The notes under the pieces were generated by a model. It saw nothing but the letters and a program-made list of their open reading frames with translations. It was not told the origin of the DNA and did not search any database. 64,000 bases of DNA, taken from Azadirachta indica. Its lineage: Eukaryota; Streptophyta; Magnoliopsida; Sapindales; Meliaceae. Position 1 is the stretch's first letter. Each line of letters begins with the position of its first letter. Shown piece by piece: positions 22,640 to 33,700 of the stretch. The stretch spans positions 12,719,368 through 12,783,367 of the forward strand of contig CM040453.1 of NCBI GenBank assembly GCA_022749755.1, in the 5' to 3' direction. The position numbers and the translations under genes were made by a program.

Positions 22640-23760
22640 CTGCATCTGCATTTGTTGTTGTACAAGAATATACTGAAGATGAACAAAGAGACTTCAAGGA
22701 AGGTATGAAGAGTAGAAATAAATGGCAATGGAAATCGGCTATGAATGAAGAAATTAATTCTTTGATGAAGAATCAGACCTGGGAGCTGGTGGAGAGACCC
22801 CAAAAAAAAAAGAGAATAGTGGGTTGCAAGTGAATTTATAAAGTTAAAGAGAGAATTTCAAGTGTTGAACCTAGGAAATTCAAAGTTAGGCTAGTGGTAA
22901 AGGGTTTAACTCAAAAAAGAAGAAGATTTTACTGAAATATTCTCTCCAGTGGTAAAACACACTTCTATGAAGGTATTATTGGCCTTTACTGCAACTCAGA
23001 ATCTGGAACTACACCAAATGGATGTTAAGACGGTATTTTTACATGGAGAGTTAGAAGAAAAAATTTTGATGGCTCAACCTGAAAGCTGTGAAGTTCAAGG
23101 TAAAAAAAATCATGTTTGTTCACTGAAAAAGTCTTTATATGGTCTCAAACAATCACCACGACACTGGTATAAGAGGTTTGATGAGTTCATAATTTTAAAT
23201 GACTACAAAAGAAGCAAGTTTGACTGTTATCTTTATTTCAAAATTGTTACCCAGAATAAAGCAATCTATTTACTGCTATTTGTGAATGATATACTGATTG
23301 CAAGTCATGACACGATGAAAATTGAGAAATTAAAAGGTAGTCGCAGCCAAGAATTTAAGATGAAGGATTTCGGGGAAGCAAAGAAGATTCTTGGCATAAA
23401 AATCATAAGGAACAGAAATGAAGTTACTTTATTTGTATCCCAAGAGAAATGTGTGAAGAAAATTCTAGACAAATTTGGAATGACAGATGCAAAACCTATC
23501 TGGAGTCCTTTAGCTGGTCATTTTAAGCTATCTTCTGATTTGTGCCAAAAAACAGTGATGACAAAGCTCCAATGGTCAAAATACCTTATGCAAGCTTGGT
23601 GGGAAGTATCATATATGCAATGATATGTTCAAGACCGGATATGGCACATGCTGTGAGTGTTATCAGCAGATTCGTATGCAATCCAAGAGAGAAACATTGG
23701 CAGGCTGCTAAATAGGTGTTGAGATATCTTAAAGGGACCACAAATTTGAGGCTAAAGTAT
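22640..23760 (+). pseudogene. Reverse transcriptase of the copia element
   Basis: Typical copia blocks in order: WKSAMNEEINSLMKNQTWEL, then a broken stretch, then QMDVKTVFLHGELEE, LYGLKQSPRHWYKRFD and LLLFVNDILIA. The catalytic YVDD motif reads FVND here, so one of the metal-binding aspartates is lost. A stop and frameshifts lie at about 22830-22945 and a further frame break at about 23620. Confidence 0.88.
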
Positions 23761-23769
23761 GAATTGTGC

Positions 23770-24251
23770 CAAGATAAATAAAGTAGAGTGACTGGATATG
23801 TTGATGCAAACTATGGAGGAGATTTGGATAAAAGGAGGTCTCTTATTGGGTTTATATTCACTGTATGTGGGTGTCTAGTGAGCTGGAAGGCCTTATTACA
23901 ACATGTAGTAGCTCTGTCTACCACTGAGGCAGAATATATTGCAGTAACAAAAGCTGTAAAAGAGGCAAAGTAGTTGCAGATTTAACTACTAAACTGAGAC
24001 TGAAACAGACATCTGTATGTGTATATTGTAACAACCAAAGTGCTACACGCTTGGGTAAAAATCAAGTGTCTCATGAGAGGACAAAGCATATAGATACTAG
24101 GCTGCATTTTATTATACATGAAATTGGAAAGGGAAAAGTCAGGTTGGAAAGAATCCACACCAGTAGAAATCCAGCAGATATGCTTACAAAGTCATTACCA
24201 TCAACTAAGTTTAAGCTTTGCCTAGACTTGGTTGGCATTAACAACAACTAG
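23770..24251 (+). pseudogene. RNase H domain of the copia element
   Basis: GYVDANYGGDLDKRRS, VSWKALLQHVVALSTTEAEYIA and later SHERTKHIDTRLHFI are the standard copia RNase H blocks. The frame is broken between 23971 and 24050 by stops. The C-terminal HTSRNPADMLTKSLP block ends the polyprotein. Confidence 0.85.
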
Positions 24252-24305
24252 CTTTTTTTTGCTATGAGGTCAAGAGAATCCAGATGCTAATTACTGATTT
24301 GTGAA

Positions 24306-24319
24306 TCAAGGTGGAGAAT
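24306..24319 (+). other. Polypurine tract of the copia element
   Basis: The run CAAGGTGGAGAATT directly before the 3' LTR is the usual plant copia plus-strand primer tract. Confidence 0.7.
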
Positions 24320-24797
24320 TTTTATGGGGAAGTGATTCAAAATTAGTTGGAGTTAGTTGGAAGAAGTTAATTAACGCTTGTTAAAATCACAACTGAAAAC
24401 TGAAATTCCAAAGTCAATTTTAGGTTGGCTAAGTATAACTAATTCCAGCTGGGCACAGGAGAATAAAGAGACCACAAAGGTCTAAGGCTGTGTGGTTAAT
24501 TTGAGAAGAGTTCATCTGTATTAAGCAGTACAAAGAAGAGAACTTTTTCTTTGTTTTACCCTCTCACTTTGTGTAATCATCTTGAGTCATCAATGAAGTT
24601 TTTTTTAGGTGTTCTTGACCGCGGATGTAGGCTTTTAGGCGAACCACGTTAAATTGCTTGGAACTTGTTTGAAGGAATGCTTCTTTGAGCTTTATTACTG
24701 AGTTGGTTTGATTTAGCTATTATCTTGGTTAGTAATAGGTTGAAATTTGTTCTGCAGAGCTGAGTTCTTAATAGTTTTAAGTGAATCTGTTTCTACA
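24320..24797 (+). repeat. 3' LTR of the copia element
   Basis: About 478 bp, ending TTTCTACA. It matches both halves of the 5' LTR with scattered substitutions and small indels and lacks the 476-bp extra stretch. Confidence 0.88.
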
Positions 24798-26220
24798 AAA
24801 TTAATCATTTGTTGTGGAATACTACATAGAACTTGAAAGAATTTGGTTCTCTAGGTTCCTTTAATTTTGAAGCAGAAGATATCCCTGTAGATACAATTGG
24901 CCCTCACCCCCTTTGCCTAGCCTTCAAATCCTTTTAAGGCTTAATTTATAAGTAATCTCTTCTGGTTTAGGAGTGAATTGACTACTTGTACATTTATGGG
25001 AGATTATGGGTTTGCTCAATTTAGAAATCAAAATGTCTGCTGCACAAATATCAAATGATCTATTAGTTTGATCACTGTAAATGTACTTACTCTACTAATT
25101 AAAAGGTCTCAACGCCTTGCATATTTAATTTAATACTCTTGTACAAACTAAGTAGATCTTATTTGTCTAATTTGTTTTATATGTGTTGCTGCTAAGAGAT
25201 CCTCTTAGTCGTGCCTTTTAAAAAAAATTGGGGTAAATGCAATACTAGTTACTTAAATCTCAAAGGGTTGTTTCTGACTCATTTTACTGATTGCAAATAT
25301 TTGGCTGAATTATTGGCAAAAAGGCAGAGGTTAGGACTATTTATACAAGTTTTGTCCCTATACAGCAGGCTTCTAAATCAAGGCTTCAATGTTCAAGCCA
25401 TTCTTTGCCACAGTTCATAGGTAGAAAACAATAAGACTCACTGACAGATGCATGCCTATAATTCCTAAGTTTATCATTTACTTGTTGGTTTTAATTCTTA
25501 AATGTACATTTTGCAGCTGGATTTTTCTTGTATGTGTGCACCAGTAAGTTGATAATGTTGAATGTCTTCTCAAAAGGGATCTCAGAAGTTGAGCTACTTT
25601 TCATTTATGAATTATGTGGATATCATTTACTTACTAACGAATTTCTTACAATTTTTTTCTAATTTTCTATTTTGTATATGAAAAGGAAAGGAGAGAAGAT
25701 AGATAGAGTGAGCTTGTACATCAGCACATGAACAAAGATGGATGAAACGATGCTGAAAGTGCAGCCCTCTGCTGGCTATATATGTTGCTGAGTTTTGAGT
25801 TTCGATGCTGTTGTACTGAAAGTGCAGTCCTCTGTTGCTGTTATTTAATGCTGAATGAGTAGTCCTGTAACCGCGGCTGGCTACTGGAAATTTTGAGTTT
25901 CTGTTTGCTGTTGCTTTTGTGCTGAAAATGCAGCCATTTCTTGCTGGTCGCTGATCCTGATCTGCTGCTGCTCTTGGTTCTTGCAGCCTTGATTTTCTGC
26001 TGTTCTCCATTGTTGTGTGCTAGCATTTGGAATTAATAGACTAGAGACCTTGGACACAGCACTAGCTATAAGGATTCTATCCTAGCTGGGTGGAGCATCA
26101 GTTATAATAATTGTATCCTAGCTCGGTAAGCAAACACTTTGAAAACTTACCCCAGCATTATGACTTCTAACTGCTCCTGGGTCCCTTTTATTACCTTTTG
26201 AAATAATGTTACATACTTTA
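24798..26220. other. Spacer with degenerate repeats
   Basis: No supported gene. Three degenerate copies of a motif like CTGAAARTGCAGYCCTCTG lie at about 25751, 25816 and 25920. A pair of TATAANNATTNTATCCTAGCT copies lies at about 26067 and 26110. The minus-strand open frames over 25627-26026 are explained by these repeats and resemble no protein I know. Confidence 0.45.
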
Positions 26221-27189
26221 ATTATTAAAAAAAAGTGTGGAGTGTAAAAGAAAATAAATTTGTTTATATTCTTATAAAAATAAAATATATTTGTGATTGA
26301 AATTATAAATAATTAATATTTAAATATTTAGCAATAAAAGGTGTAGCTAAAAAAAAGTATTTAATTTTTTTCAATTATTTGTTGTCACTATATATTGATT
26401 ACAAAATTGGCGAGGAATATTTTTTTGCAGCATCTAAAAATAATAACAAATGACAACAAATTTTTTGTTTTGAAATTTAGAGCCTGCTTGGAGTTATTAT
26501 AGATTTTAAAATAATTTATTTTTATTGTGTTGTAAAAATAATTAATTTTAAAGAGCATTAATTTAGTGATCAATAAATTTTATTTATTAAAATGCTTTGA
26601 ATTTCAAAAATAGTTTTGAGCGTTTATAAAACAATATTATAATAATGCAAATGAGTAAAATGTATAAGTAAATAATGATGAATAGAAATTTAAGTGTTTA
26701 ATATAATTTGGTACCATACTTCAAGTAGGTGATAATAACGCTCTTATTTATGGTCTTGATGAAGTAATGATATGTGAATTATATTGTATAAAATAATATA
26801 ATATAATATATGATTATTTAAAATAATTTATAAAAAAATATAAATCAAAAGTATAAATAAAAGCAACAAAGTAATGAAAAACTAGGTTTTAACAATTTTA
26901 CTTTTCAATTTAAGTTGAATTTAAAAATTATTTGTAGGGTTAATTTTAGGTTTTTGTGATTTTAAATGAATATATTTGGTATTATATTTAAAAATAAAAT
27001 TGCTTTTCAAAATTAAAATTTAAAAATCAATTCTTCTCCTACTTCTCAAAATCTGCTATAGGATGGTATAATTTTACCAATAATAATTTTAAAAATATTT
27101 ACCGAACACTTAAAATAATTTTTGGTTGTTTAAAATTATTTTATCACTTCTCACAACAATTCCAAACAGACTTTTATCACTTTTCACAA

Positions 27190-27290
27190 CAATTTCAAGT
27201 AGACTCTTATTGTAGTCACTAATATTTGGTGGCAATTAGTGGCAATTCGGCCACAAAAAACAGCAAAAAAGCTCTTTTCTTGTAGTGTTT
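27190..27290 (-). mobile_element. CACTA-type transposon terminus
   Basis: The stretch ends TTTTCTTGTAGTG (27278-27290), the reverse complement of CACTACAAGAAAA, the standard end of plant CACTA (En/Spm) elements. Short subterminal repeats of TGGTGGCAA/TTAGTGGCAA type precede it. The matching other end was not found within a few kb, so this is a truncated or diverged non-autonomous copy. Confidence 0.6.
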
Positions 27291-28028
27291 CTTTTAAATA
27301 TTTCATAAATACTCATAATTATATTCTTTGTGAAATATTTAAAAGAAAATTTTTTTAAATAAAACGAAAATAATAAATTATAATATATGAATTAAATTTG
27401 GTGCCAATTGTCTTATGTTAATAGAATTAATAATTAGCTATATTTTATATTCTTATTAAATAATTTCGTTTAATTTTAATTAAAAATATTTAAAAAGAGA
27501 ATTTCGAATTTTTTGTTATAATAAATATAAAATAAATTTATTTTTATATTTTTATTTATTTCAATTATGAGTTTCATAATTTTTTTCATATAAAAATGCA
27601 GTGAGTATATATATAATTTTTTATGTAGATATATAATATGTAAGAAATAAAATGCTAAAAAGTTTCATTTACAATTATTTTTGATAATTACATTTCAAAT
27701 TATTATTTAAAAGGTAAAACAAGAAAGTTAGGAACATTTTAATATAGGAGATTGCTACAACTTATTGTAAGAATTTTTTTTATATTTATAATAATATTTT
27801 TTAAAATTTCTAATTAAAACTATAAATTAAAAAAAATTCAATTTTAACATTTTAGTCCTTAATAATAATATGTTGTTAACACAATAAACTAAATTGTTAT
27901 AATATAAAAATTATATCAAAATTTTTTAATTTTCTAAATTTGAGAGATGGATTTGATAATAAAGTAACAAGTTAATTCAAAATAAATCACATATTTGTGT
28001 ATTTTTTTAAAATTTAAGAAGTATTAGT

Positions 28029-28425
28029 TAGGGGTGGGTAAAATTGCGTTTGGTTCGATTCAATTTTACAGTTAATTTCACGTGAGTTTCAGTTCTCAAA
28101 ATTTTTAGAATATTTTCATATTACTCCATGAATTATATAAAAATTATAAAAAAAATTATAAAATTTATAATAATTTTCCTTATTTTTAACTAAATTTATG
28201 TAATAATTATAAATTTTTTATTTATTTATAATTTTTATAAAAATCAATGACTTTAATTTTTATAAAAATTTTATATTCTATGCTAATCAATTTTTAATTC
28301 GAGTTTGGTTTTACCAAGCCAATTAATTCACAACCAACTAAAACTAAACTTTTTTTTAGAATCAAACTGACCAAATAGTTTGGTTAGTTCTGATTGATCG
28401 GTTAGGCATTTTTGTCTAATTTTAG
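28029..28425. mobile_element. MITE-like element (TAGGGGTGGG ends)
   Basis: Starts TAGGGGTGGGTAAAAT and ends GCATTTTTGTCTAATTTTA, a weak inverted match. Internal GGTTCGATT and GATCGGTTAGG stretches are like those in hAT-type MITEs of plants. Ends are degenerate and the class is a guess. Confidence 0.4.
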
Positions 28426-29287
28426 TATTCTTTAACGTTAAACTCTAAGAACATCTTTTTGTTTCCCAAACTTTAACTTCAATGACATGTCAATTTCCCA
28501 TTTTATTTGATTTGATTATACTCTATATAAATGATATAGCATTAATCCATTTTCTTCATGCTTCTTCTTCATTGACATACCAAACCTTCGTTCTCTTGTT
28601 CTACTTATATTTATGATAAAGTTGTTTTTTTGTTTTAGGAGATTTCCCAAAATAGTCATATTTTGGACCTCATTGATGTAAATAATCACTTGAATTTTTT
28701 TTTTTTTTTTACCAAACTAGCTCCTCATTCATTTTTCAGAGACAGTTTTGCTTTCACTAGCCATTTTCATTTTTTTCCTAGATTTTGATAATATTTTAAC
28801 CCTCCCCATTTCAATTTACCTACATTTTACAAAACCTAATTTTACTCTCAAAATCTTTTCACTTCAATGACGGCAGCAAAATGGACAACAAAACAAAATG
28901 TTACATTCACAATGATGAAAAGGAGTTAGCAATATGAAATGAAGTGGATATATGATTTATAATATTTATAACATGAATGAGAATGTTTGGAATATATTTT
29001 GGTAGGATTTTGTGAGGAAATTAGTAATATATGCTTTTGAATTATTTTGGAAAAAAAATGCATTGATTTAAGATAAAATGGGTAAATTTTGTCCTTAATT
29101 TTTATTGGGTGTTCATAATGTTCTTGTCTTTAGTGGAAATATGGCTAAATTGTAAAGGAAAAAAAAGGACAAAACATGTTCAAAAGTTAAAATACAATTT
29201 TTGGCTACAAATTAAGGATCACATTCAAGCACTTAATTTGCGCCCAAAAATTTCTTTCAAACATCAATTTTAATGCGTAAAAAACTA

Positions 29288-29745
29288 GAGCTGTGCAAAA
29301 TCAAGTTTGATTTAATTTTCTCAAAAATTGAACCACACCGAAATATATAAACTTTGAATCAAATTGAAGTAAATCGAATAAATCAAATCGAACTGATTTG
29401 ATTTGGTTTGCTTCAATTATATTCTATAGTTTAGTTACACTTTAGTTTTAACTTAAATTTTAAAAAAAATTTGAGATATTTTTATAAAAATCTCTAAGTT
29501 ATATAAAATTATAAAAAAAGAAATTTTTTTAAAAATTTATTATTTTTATTTGTATTTATATAAATTATTTATTTATTTATAATTTTTATACAAATAAGAG
29601 GTTTATATAAAATTTAATATTTCCAAAGCGAACTGAACTAATCAAATTATAATCGAATGTAGGCAAACTCTTTTTTTGAAATCGAACCAAACCTAACTAT
29701 AATTTGATTCGTTTCGATTTCATTCAACGGGATATTTTTTACCAA
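29288..29745. mobile_element. Second MITE-like element
   Basis: Begins AGAGCTGTGCAAAATC and contains repeated AATCGAA/GATTTGATTTGG motifs in both orientations, giving a long imperfect hairpin. It resembles the element at 28029 in motif content. Ends are uncertain. Confidence 0.35.
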
Positions 29746-30300
29746 TCTCCTGAAAACTATTTTCGAGTTCGACAAGATTTTGAATATGATAAAGGATAAT
29801 TTTGTCCCAAAAAAAATCTTTAAGCTAATTTGATACAAATATTGAAAGAGTGTTATTTTAATAAATTGGCGTAAAAATATGACTATTTTAAAAAAATTTC
29901 TAATTCAAAAAGTAAGAAATCAAAGTCACCCTAAAATGAGTGCATTTACATTTACTTTATTAAAAGTTAATAAGTAATGATATTAAAAAAAAAAAAGTTA
30001 ATTAGTAATGGGTAATGCATGCCAATATTTATTTATCTATAATTGACGGTCGTCTCCATTGATCACAATACTCAATTATCATATATAAGATGTATAACAT
30101 AAATGCATGCATTTCATACATATGTATTATATATATATATACACATATACATGCATCATTGTTTATCACAATCGCATTAATTCTTATATTAAAGATTAAA
30201 AGTGAGGCAATTATTAAAGGCGTCATTGTATATGACAATGACAATATTCTTTTATTAAAGTAATTAAAAGTAACGTAATTAAAGACTTTGTTGTTTCACC

Positions 30301-30720
30301 TTTAAGACTATCATCTTCTTCCTTTGCCATTCAACAGGAACACTCGTTTATTTCCTTCCAACCACAGCTATATTCCAAGAAGAAATTAAGAAGAGGAAAG
30401 AACACTTAAACAGCTCTTCAAACAATCTGAATCATTTTCGGCGATCAGGTGCACTTGGTCTAACCTTTCCGAAATTCTTCATTTTATTGTTATCGTCTTC
30501 TGTAACAATACATATTAATTTCTTTGCTTCTCGTTTTATTTGGTTACTTAAAATCCTATCAACTCTTCTTCTCCATTTAATTTTTTCTTCTTTTTTAAAA
30601 TTTACTTATTCTTGATATACATTCCTTCTGGTATTCTGTTGCTGTTAGACTTTGCTTGTTCATTTCACTTTTTGATTTTTGAATAGTCTTTGTTTGCTCG
30701 AGAAAAAAACACATAATATC
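30301..30720 (+). promoter_or_regulatory. Probable promoter and leader of the NLR gene
   Basis: Less AT-rich than the upstream spacer and rich in pyrimidine runs. It leads to the ATG at 30721. An upstream in-frame extension exists only with a non-ATG start and was rejected. Confidence 0.4.
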
Positions 30721-33700
30721 ATGGAAGTGGTGGCACAAGTTGTTTCTGGCATTGCATCAAAAGTTGCAGAGATATTTGTAGATCCTATTGGACGGGAGAT
30801 ATCATTTGTGTTCAAATACCAGAGCCACGTGGAGAAGCTGAACGGTCAAGTTGTGATTCTCAAAAACAAAAGACAGAGGATCGAACAAGCCGTTAAGGAT
30901 GCTGAAACACAAGGGGACGAGATTTATGATGATGTAAAGCAATGGGTAATTAAGATGAACGAGTTCGTTGAAAAAGCTGACAAACTAATCGACGAGGATG
31001 AAGACAGAGCTAAAAACAAGCGTTGTTTCAGAGGGTTGTGCCCCAGTTTGATAGCTCGCCGCAAGCTCAGCAAAGAAGCAGTGAGAACGGAACACGTAGC
31101 TACTGATCTCTTGGGGAAAGGAAACTTTAGTAGCGTTTTTTACCGTCCAGCTCCAGAGAGGACAGAATTTCATTATGGCGTTAGAGAGTACCAGCAGTTT
31201 GATTCAAGAATGAGAGTTTTCCAGGACGTTATGGACGAACTCAAGGAATCTAAGTCCAATATCATTGGGGTGTATGGGATGGGTGGTGTGGGCAAAACCA
31301 CGCTAGTCAAAAGAGTTGCGAAGCAAGTGATGGAAGGCAAATTGTTTGATGAGGTGGTTATGGCTGAGGTAACACAGACCCCTGATTTGGAAACAATTCA
31401 AAACAAAATTGCTCGCGATTTAGGCCTCCAATTTGAGCAGAACGAGAGTGTATTTAACAGGGCCGATCGACTACATGGAAGATTAAAGAAAGAGAAGAGG
31501 GTACTCGTAGTATTAGATAATATTTGGGGCAAAATCAACTTGGAGGCTCTTGGAATTCCTTCTGGGGTTGATGACAGTAAACAATGCACAATAGTGTTGA
31601 CATCTAGAGATCAACATGTATTGTGCAATGTTATGAATTCTCAGAAGAATTTCAAGATTGAAGTTTTATCTGATGCAGAAGCGATGAGTTTGTTTTGGGA
31701 TACTGTGGGCGATCATTCAACAAAACCATCTGATTTTCAATCTTTAGCAGTTGACATTGTTGGAAAATGTGGAGGTCTGCCAATTGCAATTAAAACAATT
31801 GCAAATGCACTGAAAAGTAAGTCTCTTCCAATTTGGAAGAATGCTTTGAATCAGCTAAGAAATTCCAGTCCAAGAAATATCCCAGGAATGGATAAAGATG
31901 TGTATTCTTCCATAAAATTAAGTTATGACTTTTTGCAGAGTGAGGAAGCCAAGTCTTTGTTTCGACTTTGTGCTTTACAAAAAGATGGTAGTCGAATAGT
32001 GATTAATGACTTGATGAAGTATGGTATGGGTTTGAGTTTGTTTACGGATATTTACACACTGCAAGAAGGAAGGAGCAGGGTGCATGCGCTGATTGATAAT
32101 CTCAAAACTTCATGTCTATTGCTGGATGGCGACACTGAAGGTGACGTTAAAATGCATGATATCGTTCACGCCATTGCAATGTCAATTGCCAGATACGAGC
32201 GTATGCATAATATTCGTACTGTTGCTGACTTGAAGAAAGAGCCAGAAGATGGAATTCAAAAAGATGCAACCGCTGTTTCTCTACCTTATAGAGATATTCC
32301 AGAGCTTCCTGAAAGGTTAGAGTGTCCAAAACTCAAGTTATTCTTGTTGTTAGAAAAGTTTAACCCGTCTTTGCAAATACCAGAGCACTTTTTTGAAGGG
32401 GCACAACAACTCAGAGTTTTGGAGATAAGAGGCCTTCACTTCTCTTCATTACCCTCTTCATTTGATTGCCTAATTAACCTTCGAACGTTGTCTTTGACCA
32501 ATTGCCGCTCACTAGCAAACGTGGGAATAGTTGGACGGCTAAAGAGGTTAGAGATTCTTTGTTTTAGTGGTCCGTCAATTCAGCGATTGCCTGAAGAAAT
32601 TGGGCAATTAACCCACTTAAAAATGTTAGACCTCAGAAATTGTCGAACGCTCCAGGTAATAGCGCCAAATGTCATTTCAAAATTGTCTCAATTAGAAGAA
32701 TTGTATATAGGTATTTGCTTTACTCAATGGGAGAAGGATAAAGGAGGAAGTAATGCCAGTATTGTTGAATTGAAGGCATTGTCTAAACTAACCGTTCTGG
32801 ATATATATATTCCGAACGTCCAAATTTTGCCGCATGATTTGGTCTCTGCGGAGTTGGAAGAATTCAAAGTAGTAATAGGAGATGTATGGCATCGGAGAAA
32901 CATCCAGACCCATGCACTTTGGGGTTTGCATCGACATAAGAGCTCAAGAACTTTGAAACTCAGTGATGTAGATAAAAGCCTATACTTGGGGAATGAGATG
33001 AAAAACTTGTTGAGAAGAACTGAATATCTCTGTCTAGATAAACTGAATAGCTGTCAGAATGTTAATGAATTAGACAATAGAGATGGTTTTCCACTATTAA
33101 AGCACCTTCATGTACAAAATAGTTCTGAGATTCTCTATATTGTAAATTCAAGGGGACTACTTTCTAATGCCCTTCCTATGCTGGAGACATTGTTTCTTTA
33201 TAATTTGATTAATTTGAAGAACGTATGTCCTTCCCAGCTCATAGAATGTCAGGCTTTCAGCAAACTGACAATCATCAATGTGAGAAAATGTCCTAAATTG
33301 CAGCATCTCTTCTCATTCTCCATGGTTCAAAATTGTGTGCGGCTTCAAGAAATACAAGTGACCGATTGCGAGAACCTAAATTTTATTGTTGGTGAAGAAA
33401 GGGAAAGCCACACTGTCTGCTTGGATAAAAGTATTGACTTCACTCAATTGCACTCCCTCAAATTAGAAAAACTGCCTCAACTTACAAGTTCAGGATTAGA
33501 GACTTCTCGACCATTATCAACAACTGCTTCAACATCCAAAGAAATCATTGCAGAGAAGTTTATGAAAGCACTCTTCAATAATAAGGTATGTTTTTTTCTT
33601 TTCTATATTTTCTGGCCATGAAGCCAGTCGGACAGTTTTTGAAGAAGAATAATTCTTTCTACAGGTTTGTTATCCAAACATGGAGAACTTGGAACTGAGA

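Larger units (their letters stand above)
19333..24797 (+). mobile_element. Ty1/copia LTR retrotransposon, inactive
   Basis: Order along the + strand: 5' LTR, tRNA-Met-type primer site, gag with zinc knuckle, protease relic, integrase, reverse transcriptase, RNase H, polypurine tract, 3' LTR. Integrase before reverse transcriptase defines copia rather than gypsy. All frames are broken by stops, so the element cannot move on its own. Flanks AAACT before 19333 and AAATT after 24797 could be a target-site duplication with one change. LTR divergence seen by eye is about one base in ten, suggesting an old insertion. Confidence 0.92.
26221..30300. other. Strongly AT-rich intergenic region with transposon debris
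   Basis: No coding gene was recognised in about 4 kb. Base composition is very AT-rich and open frames are short and random in look. Transposon ends and MITE-like stretches found here are listed separately. Confidence 0.6.

Noticed and set aside
25627..26026. Two overlapping minus-strand frames rich in Ser, Arg and Gln
   Set aside because: The apparent protein repeats come from the DNA repeats described there. No splice context or family resemblance was seen.
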